Shown: positions 56,111 through 63,596 of the stretch, in pieces
Position numbering within the stretch: the first letter of the stretch is position 1
How the letters are laid out: each line of letters starts with the position of its first letter
NCBI RefSeq assembly: GCF_942548115.1
Contig: NZ_OW824151.1
Coordinates: 2,170,001 to 2,234,000 of the forward strand
Origin: Aeromicrobium sp. Leaf245
Lineage (GTDB): Bacteria > Actinomycetota > Actinomycetes > Propionibacteriales > Nocardioidaceae
Length of the DNA: 64,000 bases
Direction of reading: 5' to 3'
Program-made: the position numbers and the translations under genes
Notes under the pieces: generated by a model
What the model was told of the DNA's origin: nothing
The model's input: the letters and a program-made list of their open reading frames with translations, nothing else
Database searches by the model: none

Positions 56111-56473
56111 TCAGCCGACGCCCATCAGGTCGATGACGAACACGAGGGTCTTGCCCGACAGGCGGTGGCCGCCACCGGCGGGACCGTAGGCGAGCTCGGG
56201 CGGGCACACGAGCTGGCGGCGTCCGCCGACCTTCATGCCGGGGATGCCCTGCTGCCAGGCGCCGATGAGGCTCGTGAGCGGGAAGCGCGCGGACTGGCCG
56301 CGGTCCCAGGAGGCGTCGAACTGCTCACCGGTGTCGAACTCGACGCCGACGTAGTGCACGTCGACGACGCCGCCGGGCGTCGCCTCCGCGCCGTCGCCGA
56401 CGACGATGTCCTTGATCTGCAGCTCTGTGGGCGCGGGGCCCTCGATGAAGTCCACTTCAGGCTTGGAGGTCAT
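56111..56473 (-). CDS. FKBP-type peptidyl-prolyl cis-trans isomerase
   Basis: A 120-residue single-domain FKBP without a signal peptide, so cytoplasmic. Conserved residues: VDVHYVGVEFDTGEQFDASW, FPLTSLIGAWQQGIPGMKVG and the C-terminal TLVFVIDLM. It accelerates proline isomerisation during folding. It follows the MarR gene by 53 bases on the same strand and ends before the shared terminator. The ATG at 56473 begins the conserved MTSKPEVDF leader. Confidence 0.92.
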   Translation of the reverse strand: MTSKPEVDFIEGPAPTELQIKDIVVGDGAEATPGGVVDVHYVGVEFDTGEQFDASWDRGQSARFPLTSLIGAWQQGIPGMKVGGRRQLVCPPELAYGPAGGGHRLSGKTLVFVIDLMGVG

Positions 56474-56526
56474 GCCGTCGATCCTCGCACACCGTGCCAG
56501 CGCCGCTGCGCGGTCCCGTGGGACGG

Positions 56527-56988
56527 TCAGTCCTCCACGCCGAGGGCGTCGTTGAGCCGGCCCAGGAGCTGTGCGAAGGTGCGCAGCTCGGTGGGCTCCC
56601 AGTGCTCCAAAGCGGCCGCGAGGCGGGCGTGGCTGTTCTCGCGGTAGGCGTCGACGCGGCGCGTGGCCTCCGGCGTCGCCTTCAGCACGTGGGCGCGCCC
56701 GTCCTCGGGGTGCGGCGTGCGGTCGACCAGCTGCATCGTCTCCAGCAGTCGGACCGCGCGGCTCACCGTCGACTTGTGCACGTGCAGCGAGTCCGCGAGC
56801 TCGGAGGCTCGCACCCCCTCGCCCTCGCCCGTGCCGGCGTCGACGACGGCGAGCAGCAGCACGAAGGTGCTGTAGTCGAGCTCCTCGTGGATCGAGGCCA
56901 GGTTGCGCAGCGAGCGCGCACGGACCTGCCGTACCAGCCGTGTCAGCTGGTAGTCGACGTCGAAGTCCGGCGGCAGCTCCCGATCCAT
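56527..56988 (-). CDS. MarR family transcriptional regulator
   Basis: A 153-residue winged-helix regulator. The recognition region SELADSLHVHKSTVSRAVRL and wing (RTPHPEDGRAHVLKA) are intact. The ligand and target are unknown. ATG 56988 is chosen over the GTG 6 bases upstream: both an AGGA site and a TAGGAT hexamer point to it. Possibly autoregulatory. It is preceded by the fadE-operon terminator. Confidence 0.88.
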   Translation of the reverse strand: MDRELPPDFDVDYQLTRLVRQVRARSLRNLASIHEELDYSTFVLLLAVVDAGTGEGEGVRASELADSLHVHKSTVSRAVRLLETMQLVDRTPHPEDGRAHVLKATPEATRRVDAYRENSHARLAAALEHWEPTELRTFAQLLGRLNDALGVED

Positions 56989-56994
56989 GCGCAC

Positions 56995-57000
56995 ATCCTA
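56995..57000 (-). promoter_or_regulatory. -10 hexamer TAGGAT, marR-like gene
   Basis: TAGGAT on the minus strand, 6 bases before ATG 56988. The same bases contain AGGA, so they could instead serve as a ribosome site. Confidence 0.4.
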
Positions 57001-57034
57001 GGTGGGGGTCCTACCGCGGCCTCCCCCGCACACG

Positions 57035-57068
57035 CCGAGGCCCCGTCACCGCGGTGACGGGGCCTCGG
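57035..57068 (-). terminator. Hairpin ending the acyl-CoA dehydrogenase operon
   Basis: CCGAGGCCCCGTCACC and GGTGACGGGGCCTCGG form a perfect 16-base-pair inverted repeat with a 2-base centre, 18 bases after the second dehydrogenase stop. Confidence 0.8.
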
Positions 57069-57086
57069 ACCCGGGGACGTCGGGTC

Positions 57087-58313
57087 TCAGCGCAGCTGGG
57101 ACGACGTGAGGTTCAGCAGTCGTCGAGCGACGATGAGCTGCTGGATCTGCTGCGTGCCCTCGAAGATGTCGAGGATCTTGGAGTCGCGCGACCACTTCTC
57201 GAGCAGCTCGGTCTCGCCGTAGCCCAGGGTGCCGGCGAGCTCGACGCAGCGCAGCGTGATCTCGTTGCCGACCCGACCGGCCTTGGCCTTGGACATGGAG
57301 GCCTCCATGGAGTTCGGCTTGCGGTTGTCCGCCAGCCAGGCCGCCTCGAGGGTCAGGAGCAGCGCCGCCTCGTAGTCGGCCTCCATCTGCAGGAAGGTCG
57401 CCGCCGCGTAGGACTGCGACGTCGCGGGACGGTCGTAGTCGACGACCACGCCCGCATCCTCGAGGAGCTCGCGGGTGAGCTCCAAGGCGGCCCGCGTGAC
57501 GCCGACGGCCATCCCGGCCACGAGCGGCCGGGTGTTGTCGAAGGTCGCCATCGCACCGGCGAAGCCCTGCTTGGTGTCGATCTCCTCGTTGCCGAGGATG
57601 TTCGCGGCCGGCACACGGCAGTTGTCGAGCACGATGACGGCCGTGTCGGACGCCCGGATGCCGAGCTTGTGCTCGAGACGCTCGACCCGGATGCCGGGCA
57701 GGGTCTTCGGCACCACGAAGCTCTTGATCGCCGCGCGACCGAGCTTGGGGTCGAGCGTGGCCCACACGACCACGGAGTCGGCCCGTTCGCCGGAGGTCAC
57801 GTAGATCTTCTCGCCGTTGAGGACGTACTCGTCGCCGTCCTTGATCGCCGTGGTGCGGATGGCCGCGGAGTCCGATCCGCAGCCCGGCTCGGTGATCGCC
57901 ATGGCCGCCCACGTGCCCTTGAACTTCTCGAGCTGCTCGTCGGTCGCGACGGAGGCGATGGCGGAGTTGCCCAGGCCCTGGCGCGGCATCGACAGCAGGA
58001 GTCCGACGTCGCCCCAGCACATCTCGATGACGGAGAGGACCGACGAGAGGTTGGTGCCGTTCTTGACGGCGTTCTTGCCCTTGCCCTTGATCTCCTCGTC
58101 CTCGGTGCGGCGGACGCCGGCCGCACCGGCGCCCTGGCCCTGGCCGGAGTCGCCCATGCCGTCGATCAGCGAGGCGAGCAGGTCGAGCTCCTTGGGGTAG
58201 GAGTGCTCGGCGAGGTCGTACTTGCGGGAGTTGGCGCGCAGGAAGTTGTCGGCGACCTCGTGGGCCTGCTGGACGAACCCGCGGAACTTCTTGGGAGTGT
58301 CGAGATTGATCAT
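57087..58313 (-). CDS. Acyl-CoA dehydrogenase (FadE23-like)
   Basis: A 408-residue flavoprotein dehydrogenase of acyl-CoA thioesters. FAD/acyl motifs AMAITEPGCGSDSAA and the C-terminal DIFEGTQQIQQLIVARRLL signature are present. The N-terminus (MINLDTPKKFRGFVQQAHEV) resembles mycobacterial FadE23. It lies 14 bases after the partner dehydrogenase, a pairing also seen as fadE24-fadE23 in mycobacteria, suggesting a heteromeric enzyme. ATG 58313 begins the conserved N-terminus; the open frame further up is antisense-free but not homologous. Substrate unknown. Confidence 0.9.
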   Translation of the reverse strand: MINLDTPKKFRGFVQQAHEVADNFLRANSRKYDLAEHSYPKELDLLASLIDGMGDSGQGQGAGAAGVRRTEDEEIKGKGKNAVKNGTNLSSVLSVIEMCWGDVGLLLSMPRQGLGNSAIASVATDEQLEKFKGTWAAMAITEPGCGSDSAAIRTTAIKDGDEYVLNGEKIYVTSGERADSVVVWATLDPKLGRAAIKSFVVPKTLPGIRVERLEHKLGIRASDTAVIVLDNCRVPAANILGNEEIDTKQGFAGAMATFDNTRPLVAGMAVGVTRAALELTRELLEDAGVVVDYDRPATSQSYAAATFLQMEADYEAALLLTLEAAWLADNRKPNSMEASMSKAKAGRVGNEITLRCVELAGTLGYGETELLEKWSRDSKILDIFEGTQQIQQLIVARRLLNLTSSQLR

Positions 58314-58327
58314 GATGTGGTCCGCCC

Positions 58328-59635
58328 TCAGACGAGGACTGCTCCTTCCAGGACTGCGACGGCCCGCAGGTCGCGGTACCACCGCTCCACCGGGTGCTCC
58401 TTGACGAAGCCGTGCCCACCGAGCAGCTGGACGCCGTCGGTGCCGATCTTCATGCCGTACTCGCTCGCCAGGCGGCGGGCGAGGGCGATCTCGCGGGAGG
58501 CGTCGCGACCCTGCTCGGCGCGCGAGGCGGCCTTCAGCGTCACGAGGCGCATGCCCTCGAGCTCGATCGCGATGTTCGCCACCATGAAGGCGACGGCCTG
58601 ACGGTGGGCGATCGGCTCGCCGAACGCCTCGCGGGTCTTCACGTACTCCTTGACGTAGTCGAGCACCGCGCGTCCGGTGCCGACGGCCAGGGCCGCCCAC
58701 GCGAGGCGGGAGAGCCGGACGCACTCGCGGTAGTCGTCGGTCGAGCCGAGCAGCGCCGTCTCGGGGACGACGACGCCGTCGAGGCGCAGGCGGGTGAGCC
58801 CGGCCGCACGCAGACCCATGGAGGGGTCCGCGGCCAGCGAGATCCCGCTGGTGCCGGACTCCACGACGAACAGCCGCGGACTGCCGTCGAGGACGGCCCC
58901 CACGACGAACAGCTCGGCCTCGGTGCCGCGCACCACGCCGGACTTGATGCCGTCGAGGCGGTAGCCGCCGTCGGTCGCGGTCGCCGTCGTCTGCAGCTCA
59001 AACGGGTCGAACAGCGTGCGCGCCTCGGCGATCGCGAGGGCGGCCGCCGGGACGTCGTCGCCGGTGAAGGCCGGCAGGTACGTCTGCTGCTGCTCATCCG
59101 TGCCCCACAGGGAGATGGCCGTGGCGACGGAGGCGGGCGCGAGGCACGCGACGGCCTGGCCCATGTCGCCGTAGGCGAGCGCCTCGTTGACGAGCACGCC
59201 CGTGACGGCCGAGCGCTCCTCGGAGAGCCCGCCGAGGGACTCGGGGACGTTCAGCAGCGTGAGGCCGAACTCGGTGGTCTGGTCGAGCACCTCCTTCGGG
59301 GTGTCGTCGGCGTTCTCGGCGGCCTCGGCACCGGGGCGCAGGACCTCGGACGCGAACTCGCCGATGACGTCGACCATCATCTGCTGGTCCTCGGTGGGCG
59401 TCAGGTCGAACAGACCGCTGTCGCTCGTGGCGTCGAGGCGCTTCGGCTTGCCCGAGCCCTTGACCCGCTTGAACGTGCGGTTGGCGTTGGCCGCGACCTG
59501 GAAGCCGGACTTGGCGCCCTGGTAGACGGCGCGCTCGGTGGCCTTGCGCAGGCCGAGCTTGTCGATGGCCGGTGAGCTCGCGATGCGGTTGAGCACCGCA
59601 AGACCGATGCCCATGGGGTCTGGTCGGTTCGCCAC
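58328..59635 (-). CDS. Acyl-CoA dehydrogenase (FadE24-like)
   Basis: A 435-residue acyl-CoA dehydrogenase fold with a 65-residue N-terminal extension (AIDKLGLRKATERAVYQGAK) like mycobacterial FadE24. The dehydrogenase core (TPTEDQQMMVDVIGEFASEV to GVQLLGGHGFVKEHPVERWY) is complete, but the substrate-side motif usually reading TEP.AGSD is changed to AEARTLFDPF, so it may be a structural or regulatory partner of the FadE23-like subunit. GTG 59635 has an AAGGAG site. First gene of the operon, downstream of a 12-base inverted repeat. Confidence 0.9.
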   Translation of the reverse strand: MANRPDPMGIGLAVLNRIASSPAIDKLGLRKATERAVYQGAKSGFQVAANANRTFKRVKGSGKPKRLDATSDSGLFDLTPTEDQQMMVDVIGEFASEVLRPGAEAAENADDTPKEVLDQTTEFGLTLLNVPESLGGLSEERSAVTGVLVNEALAYGDMGQAVACLAPASVATAISLWGTDEQQQTYLPAFTGDDVPAAALAIAEARTLFDPFELQTTATATDGGYRLDGIKSGVVRGTEAELFVVGAVLDGSPRLFVVESGTSGISLAADPSMGLRAAGLTRLRLDGVVVPETALLGSTDDYRECVRLSRLAWAALAVGTGRAVLDYVKEYVKTREAFGEPIAHRQAVAFMVANIAIELEGMRLVTLKAASRAEQGRDASREIALARRLASEYGMKIGTDGVQLLGGHGFVKEHPVERWYRDLRAVAVLEGAVLV

Positions 59636-59743
59636 GGGGTCTCCTTGACAGGGACGAAGGGTGGATCGGGTCGAGAGGGTTTCCCGCCCAGGACGGCTGG
59701 GGATGGTGCTGGTGGGGGTCGTGCCGGTGGTGCTGCGTCCGAC

Positions 59744-59770
59744 CGTACTGTAACTGTGAGTTGCAGTACG
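59744..59770. promoter_or_regulatory. Operator-like inverted repeat before the FadE operon
   Basis: CGTACTGTAACT and AGTTGCAGTACG are 12-base arms with one mismatch around GTG. They lie 109 bases before the FadE24-like start and 77 before def. A TetR-type lipid-responsive repressor is a plausible binder; none is encoded next to it. Confidence 0.7.
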
Positions 59771-59833
59771 ACGTAGTGATCGTATCCGACGTCACAGGTC
59801 GGAGTCCACGCATCGGCGCCAGTGGGTCCGCGA

Positions 59834-59839
59834 TACGTT
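59834..59839 (+). promoter_or_regulatory. -10 hexamer TACGTT, def
   Basis: TACGTT ends 7 bases before GTG 59847. Confidence 0.45.
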
Positions 59840-59846
59840 GTGACGC

Positions 59847-60446
59847 GTGGCATCGCACCCCTCTTCCCGTCCACTTCCCGACGGCGGCACCGTCCTGCCG
59901 ATCACCCGGTGGGGCACGCCGGTCATGCACCACGAGCTGAAGGACGTCACCGAGTTCGACGACGCCCTCGCCACGCTCGTGCGCGACATGACCGCGACCA
60001 TGCACGCCGCGAACGGCGTCGGTCTCGCCGCCAACCAGGTGGGCGTCGACCTCAAGGTGTTCGTCTTCGACTGTCCGGACGACGACGACGTGCGCGTCAC
60101 GGGCGTCGTGGTGAACCCGGTGCTCACGCTGCCCGCCACGGCGGACCGCAACCTCGACACCGCGGACGAGGGGTGTCTCTCGCTCCCGGGAGCCTTCACG
60201 GAGTGCTCGCGTCCCGACGTCGCGAGCGTGACCGGGTTCGACGAGACCGGCCGGCCGGTGGAGTTCCACGGCACCGGGCTGCTCGCCCGCTGCCTGCAGC
60301 ACGAGACCGACCACCTGTTCGGCACGGTCTTCGGCGACCGTGTGCCGGCCAAGGCGCGCAAGAAGCTCCACAAGCGGCACGACGAGCTCGCCGAGGCCTA
60401 CCCCGACGACTGGCCGGTCACCCCGGCGTCGATCGAGGAGGACTGA
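59847..60446 (+). CDS. def: Peptide deformylase
   Basis: A 199-residue metal enzyme that removes the formyl group from new proteins. All three motifs are present: GVGLAANQ (57-64), EGCLS with metal ligand Cys110 (109-113), and HETDH (152-156). GTG 59847 with TACGTT 7 bases upstream suggests a leaderless message. It is divergent from the FadE operon and convergent with the RNA methyltransferase. The C-terminal basic tail (KARKKLHKRHDELAE) is common in actinobacterial deformylases. Confidence 0.95.
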   Translation: MASHPSSRPLPDGGTVLPITRWGTPVMHHELKDVTEFDDALATLVRDMTATMHAANGVGLAANQVGVDLKVFVFDCPDDDDVRVTGVVVNPVLTLPATADRNLDTADEGCLSLPGAFTECSRPDVASVTGFDETGRPVEFHGTGLLARCLQHETDHLFGTVFGDRVPAKARKKLHKRHDELAEAYPDDWPVTPASIEED

Positions 60447-60465
60447 CCGCTCCCCCGTCGGTCCG

Positions 60466-61269
60466 TCACCGACCGCGCAGGTGCCAGCACGCCACGGCCA
60501 CGGACGTCGCCACGTTCAGGCTGTCGATGCCGGCCGCCATCGGGATCGTCACGCGCACGTCGCTGCTGCGCTGCCAGTGCGCCGTCAGCCCCGGGCCCTC
60601 GGAGCCCACGACGAGCGCGAGCCGTTCGGGCACCTCGTGCACGTCCTCGAGCGAGACCGCGTCGTCGGCGAGCGTCATGGCGTAGGTCGTGAAGCCGTGC
60701 TCGGCGAGCAGGGCCGGCGTGGCGTACCAGTCGTCCGCACGGGCGTGGGGCACCGAGAACACCGCACCCATGGCCACCTTCACGGCGCGTCGGTAGAACG
60801 GGTCCGCGCACCGCGGCGAGAGCAGCACGGCGTCGAAGCCGAGAGCGGCCGCGACCCGGAAGACCGCTCCGACGTTGGTGTGGTCGACGAGGTCCTCCAG
60901 CACCACGACGCGGTGGGCGGCGGCCAGCACGACCTCGGGCGAGAGGGGTGCGGGTCGACGGATCGCGGCCAGGGCCCCGCGGTGCACGTGGAATCCCGTG
61001 ACCTGCTCGATCCGCTTCTCGTCCATGACGAAGCACGGCGCGTCGCTCGCGTCGAGCACGTCGGCGAGACCGTCGAGCCAGCGTGGTGCCATGAGGAACG
61101 ACGCGGCCTCGTGCCCGGCCTCGTGGGCTCGGCGCACGACCTTCTCCCCCTCCGCGAGGTAGATGCCGTGCTCGCTCTCGTGCGCCAGCCGCATCTGCAC
61201 GTCCCGCAGGTCCAGGTAGTCGCCGAGACGGGGGTCGTCGAGGTCCTCGACGTGCTCGATCCTGGCCAC
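60466..61269 (-). CDS. TrmH/SpoU family RNA 2'-O-methyltransferase
   Basis: A 267-residue SPOUT methyltransferase: an N-terminal L30e-like RNA-binding region (EHGIYLAEGEKVVRRAHEAG) and a C-terminal knot domain with motif 1 HTNVGAVFRVAAALGFDAV, motif 2 LVVGSEGPGL and motif 3 IPMAAGIDSLNVATSVAVA. It methylates a ribose in rRNA or tRNA; the site is unknown. GTG 61269 has TAGGGT 6 bases upstream. Confidence 0.92.
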   Translation of the reverse strand: MARIEHVEDLDDPRLGDYLDLRDVQMRLAHESEHGIYLAEGEKVVRRAHEAGHEAASFLMAPRWLDGLADVLDASDAPCFVMDEKRIEQVTGFHVHRGALAAIRRPAPLSPEVVLAAAHRVVVLEDLVDHTNVGAVFRVAAALGFDAVLLSPRCADPFYRRAVKVAMGAVFSVPHARADDWYATPALLAEHGFTTYAMTLADDAVSLEDVHEVPERLALVVGSEGPGLTAHWQRSSDVRVTIPMAAGIDSLNVATSVAVACWHLRGR

Positions 61270-61275
61270 CGCACC

Positions 61276-61281
61276 ACCCTA
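61276..61281 (-). promoter_or_regulatory. -10 hexamer TAGGGT, TrmH-family gene
   Basis: TAGGGT on the minus strand, 6 bases before GTG 61269. Confidence 0.5.
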
Positions 61282-61342
61282 GGCCGTGCGCCCCGCCCCG
61301 ATCGCCCCGCACGACCGCCCTGCACGACCGGGGGGTCGTCGC

Positions 61343-61348
61343 TAGCGT
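61343..61348 (+). promoter_or_regulatory. -10 hexamer TAGCGT, PEBP gene
   Basis: TAGCGT ends 6 bases before ATG 61355. A GGAGG follows too close to the start to be an ideal ribosome site. Confidence 0.4.
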
Positions 61349-61354
61349 GGAGGC

Positions 61355-61882
61355 ATGAGCCTCGAACGCCCCGTCACCCCCGACCCCTACCCGCTGCTCC
61401 CGGCCGCCGCGCCCTTCACCGTCACCAGCGACGACGTGACCGACGGCGCCCCGCTGAAGGACGACCAGGTCAACGCGCACGGCGACACCTCGCCCCAGCT
61501 CTCGTGGAGCGGTGCGCCCGAGGGCACGCAGTCCTTCGTCGTCACGTGCTTCGACCCCGACGCGCCGATCGTCTCGGGCTTCTGGCACTGGACGGTCGTC
61601 GACGTCCCCGCCGACGTCACGTCGCTGCCTGCCGGCGCCGGCGCCGACGACGCCTCGCTCCCGGAGGGCGCCTTCCACGTGCGCAACGACGGCGGGACCA
61701 AGGCCTTCATGGGTGCGGCCCCGCCCGAGGGTGACCAGCCGCACCGCTACTACTTCGTGGTGCACGCGGTGGGTGAGCCGACTCTGGGCGTCGACGGCGA
61801 CGCCTCCCCCGCCGTCGTCGGCTTCAACCTGGCCTTCAAGACGCTTGGTCGCGCCATCCTGCACGGCACGTACCAGCACTGA
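61355..61882 (+). CDS. YbhB/YbcL family (PEBP/RKIP-like) protein
   Basis: A 175-residue phosphatidylethanolamine-binding-protein homologue. Core motifs [18 protein letters not shown], the DPDAP cavity motif, [10 protein letters not shown] and [10 protein letters not shown] are present, and there is no signal peptide. Bacterial members bind small anionic ligands; a role has not been fixed. It stands alone between its own -10 hexamer and a strong terminator. Confidence 0.92.
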   Translation: MSLERPVTPDPYPLLPAAAPFTVTSDDVTDGAPLKDDQVNAHGDTSPQLSWSGAPEGTQSFVVTCFDPDAPIVSGFWHWTVVDVPADVTSLPAGAGADDASLPEGAFHVRNDGGTKAFMGAAPPEGDQPHRYYFVVHAVGEPTLGVDGDASPAVVGFNLAFKTLGRAILHGTYQH

Positions 61883-61887
61883 CACCG

Positions 61888-61930
61888 ACGACGACGGCCC
61901 CGGAGCGAGGTGCTCCGGGGCCGTCGTCGT
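61888..61930. terminator. Strong hairpin between PEBP and SPFH genes
   Basis: ACGACGACGGCCCCGGAGC and GCTCCGGGGCCGTCGTCGT form a perfect 19-base-pair stem with a GAGGT loop, the longest perfect stem found in the window. Confidence 0.9.
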
Positions 61931-61942
61931 GCTGCGTGTCCG

Positions 61943-63055
61943 TCAGGACGTCGGGGTGGGGGGATCCGCCGGGGGCTCGTCGCCACCGAACGTCGGGACG
62001 TCGGGCTCCTTGGACGGGCTGACGCCGGGCTTCTCGGCGGCCCGTGCGGCCTCGAGTGCCGCCTGGACGGCCGCCTCGGTGCCCGAGGACGAGGTCCCCG
62101 TCTCGATCGGCTCGTCGAGGTCGACCCGCTTCTTGCTGCCGCCGCCGTCGACGGGCACGGTGCCGACCGTCCCGCCGAGGGTGCCGAGCGCCTTGGTGAG
62201 CTCGGCCGGGATGATCCAGGTGGAGGCGTTCTCGCCACTCGCGATCTTCGGCAGGGTCTGCAGGTACTGGTACGAGAGCAGCTTCTGGTCGGGGTTGCCG
62301 TCGTGGATCGCCTGGAAGACGGTCTCGATGGCCCGGCCCTCGCCCTGCGCGGTAAGGATGGCCGCCTGCTTCTCGCCCTCGGCCGAGAGGATCGAGGCCT
62401 GCTTCTGGCCCTCGGCCGTGAGGATGGCGGCCTGCTTCTGGCCCTCGGCCGACAGGATCCGGCTCTGGCGGTCACCCTCGGCGGTCAGGATCGCGGCGCG
62501 CTTGTCACGCTCGGCGCGCATCTGCTTCTCCATGGCGTCGATGATCGACGGCGGCGGGTCGATGCCCTTGAGCTCCACGCGGTTCACGCGGATGCCCCAC
62601 TTGCCGGTGGCGCCGTCGAGCTCGCCGCGCAGGCCGGAGTTGATCTGGTCGCGGCTCGTCAGGGCGTGCTCCAGGCTCATGCCACCGATGATGTTGCGCA
62701 GCGTGGTCATGGTCAGCTGCTCGATGGCCTGGATGTAGTGGGCGATCTCGTAGGTCGCGGCCACCGGGTCGGTGACCTGGAAGTAGATGACGGTGTCGAT
62801 CGAGACCGTCAGGTTGTCCTCGGTGATGACCGGCTGCGGCGGGAACGACACGACCTGCTCACGCAGGTCGATCATGTAGCGCACCTTGTCGATGAAGGGC
62901 ATGACGATGTTGAGGCCGGCCGTCAGGGTGGTGCGGTACTTGCCGAACCGCTCCACGATGCCGGCTCGGGCCTGCGGGACGATCTTGACCGTCATCGACA
63001 CGACGACGACGGCGAGGATCGCCAGCAGGACCAGGAAGATGGTCAAGGCGGTCAT
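61943..63055 (-). CDS. SPFH/band 7 (stomatin-like) membrane protein
   Basis: A 370-residue SPFH protein. An N-terminal transmembrane helix (3-22) is followed by the band 7 domain (VERFGKYRTTLTAGLNIVMP, then IIGGMSLEHALTSRDQIN) and a coiled helix. Five 11-residue repeats of the RAAILTAEGDR type occupy residues 186-240; a disordered Pro/Ser C-terminus ends the protein. It oligomerises in membrane microdomains and usually works with NfeD, which is encoded directly upstream with a 4-base overlap. ATG 63055 is chosen for that coupling and the helix start. Confidence 0.92.
   Translation of the reverse strand: MTALTIFLVLLAILAVVVVSMTVKIVPQARAGIVERFGKYRTTLTAGLNIVMPFIDKVRYMIDLREQVVSFPPQPVITEDNLTVSIDTVIYFQVTDPVAATYEIAHYIQAIEQLTMTTLRNIIGGMSLEHALTSRDQINSGLRGELDGATGKWGIRVNRVELKGIDPPPSIIDAMEKQMRAERDKRAAILTAEGDRQSRILSAEGQKQAAILTAEGQKQASILSAEGEKQAAILTAQGEGRAIETVFQAIHDGNPDQKLLSYQYLQTLPKIASGENASTWIIPAELTKALGTLGGTVGTVPVDGGGSKKRVDLDEPIETGTSSSGTEAAVQAALEAARAAEKPGVSPSKEPDVPTFGGDEPPADPPTPTS
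62336..62500 (-). repeat. Five tandem 33-base units in the SPFH gene
   Basis: Five consecutive 33-base units encode 11-residue repeats (ILTAEG/ILSAEG core) in the helix after the band 7 domain. Such hendecad repeats suit right-handed coiled-coil assembly. Confidence 0.8.
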
Positions 63056-63507
63056 GCGGTGGGCTCCTTCGAGGTGATGACGGCGGTGGCACCGTCGATG
63101 CTGGTCACGACGACCTCGGCGCCCGGCTCGAGCTCCCGGTCGTCGGTGGTGCGGGCCGACCACACCTCGCTGGCGAGGGTGATGCGACCGCCGAACGGGC
63201 CGACCGGCTCGAGCACGACGCCGGTGCGGCCCACGAGGGCGTGATGGCCCGTGGTCAGGGTGGGCCCGGCGTGCAGACGTGCGACGATCGGCGGCCGGGC
63301 CAGGAAGAGCAGCCCGACGGACACGACACCGAACAGCAGCATGGCCACCCAGAAGGGCGCCCCCACCGCTGCGGCGACGGCTGCGGCCAGCGCGCCGAGG
63401 GCGAACATCAGCAGGACGAGGTCGAGGCTGAGCAGCTCGGCCACGGCGAGCAGCACCGCGATCCCGACCCAGGTCACCCAGGCGTTGTCCGTCATCCACT
63501 CGATCAT
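63052..63507 (-). CDS. NfeD family membrane protein
   Basis: A 151-residue NfeD1b-type protein: three to four N-terminal hydrophobic segments (about 8-75) and a C-terminal OB-fold (GRTGVVLEPVGPFGGRITLA to EVVVTSIDGATAVI). It partners SPFH proteins at the membrane. The ATG at 63507 has a GGAGGG ribosome site, and its stop overlaps the SPFH start (ATGA). The ABC ATPase upstream ends 89 bases away. Confidence 0.92.
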   Translation of the reverse strand: MIEWMTDNAWVTWVGIAVLLAVAELLSLDLVLLMFALGALAAAVAAAVGAPFWVAMLLFGVVSVGLLFLARPPIVARLHAGPTLTTGHHALVGRTGVVLEPVGPFGGRITLASEVWSARTTDDRELEPGAEVVVTSIDGATAVITSKEPTA

Positions 63508-63596
63508 CGGTGCCCTCCTGTCGTCGGGGCGGCCCGTCGATCCTGGACCTGGCCCCCCACCGGGTGCGTCACGCTACCAGTCGGATCGCCGTGCAA

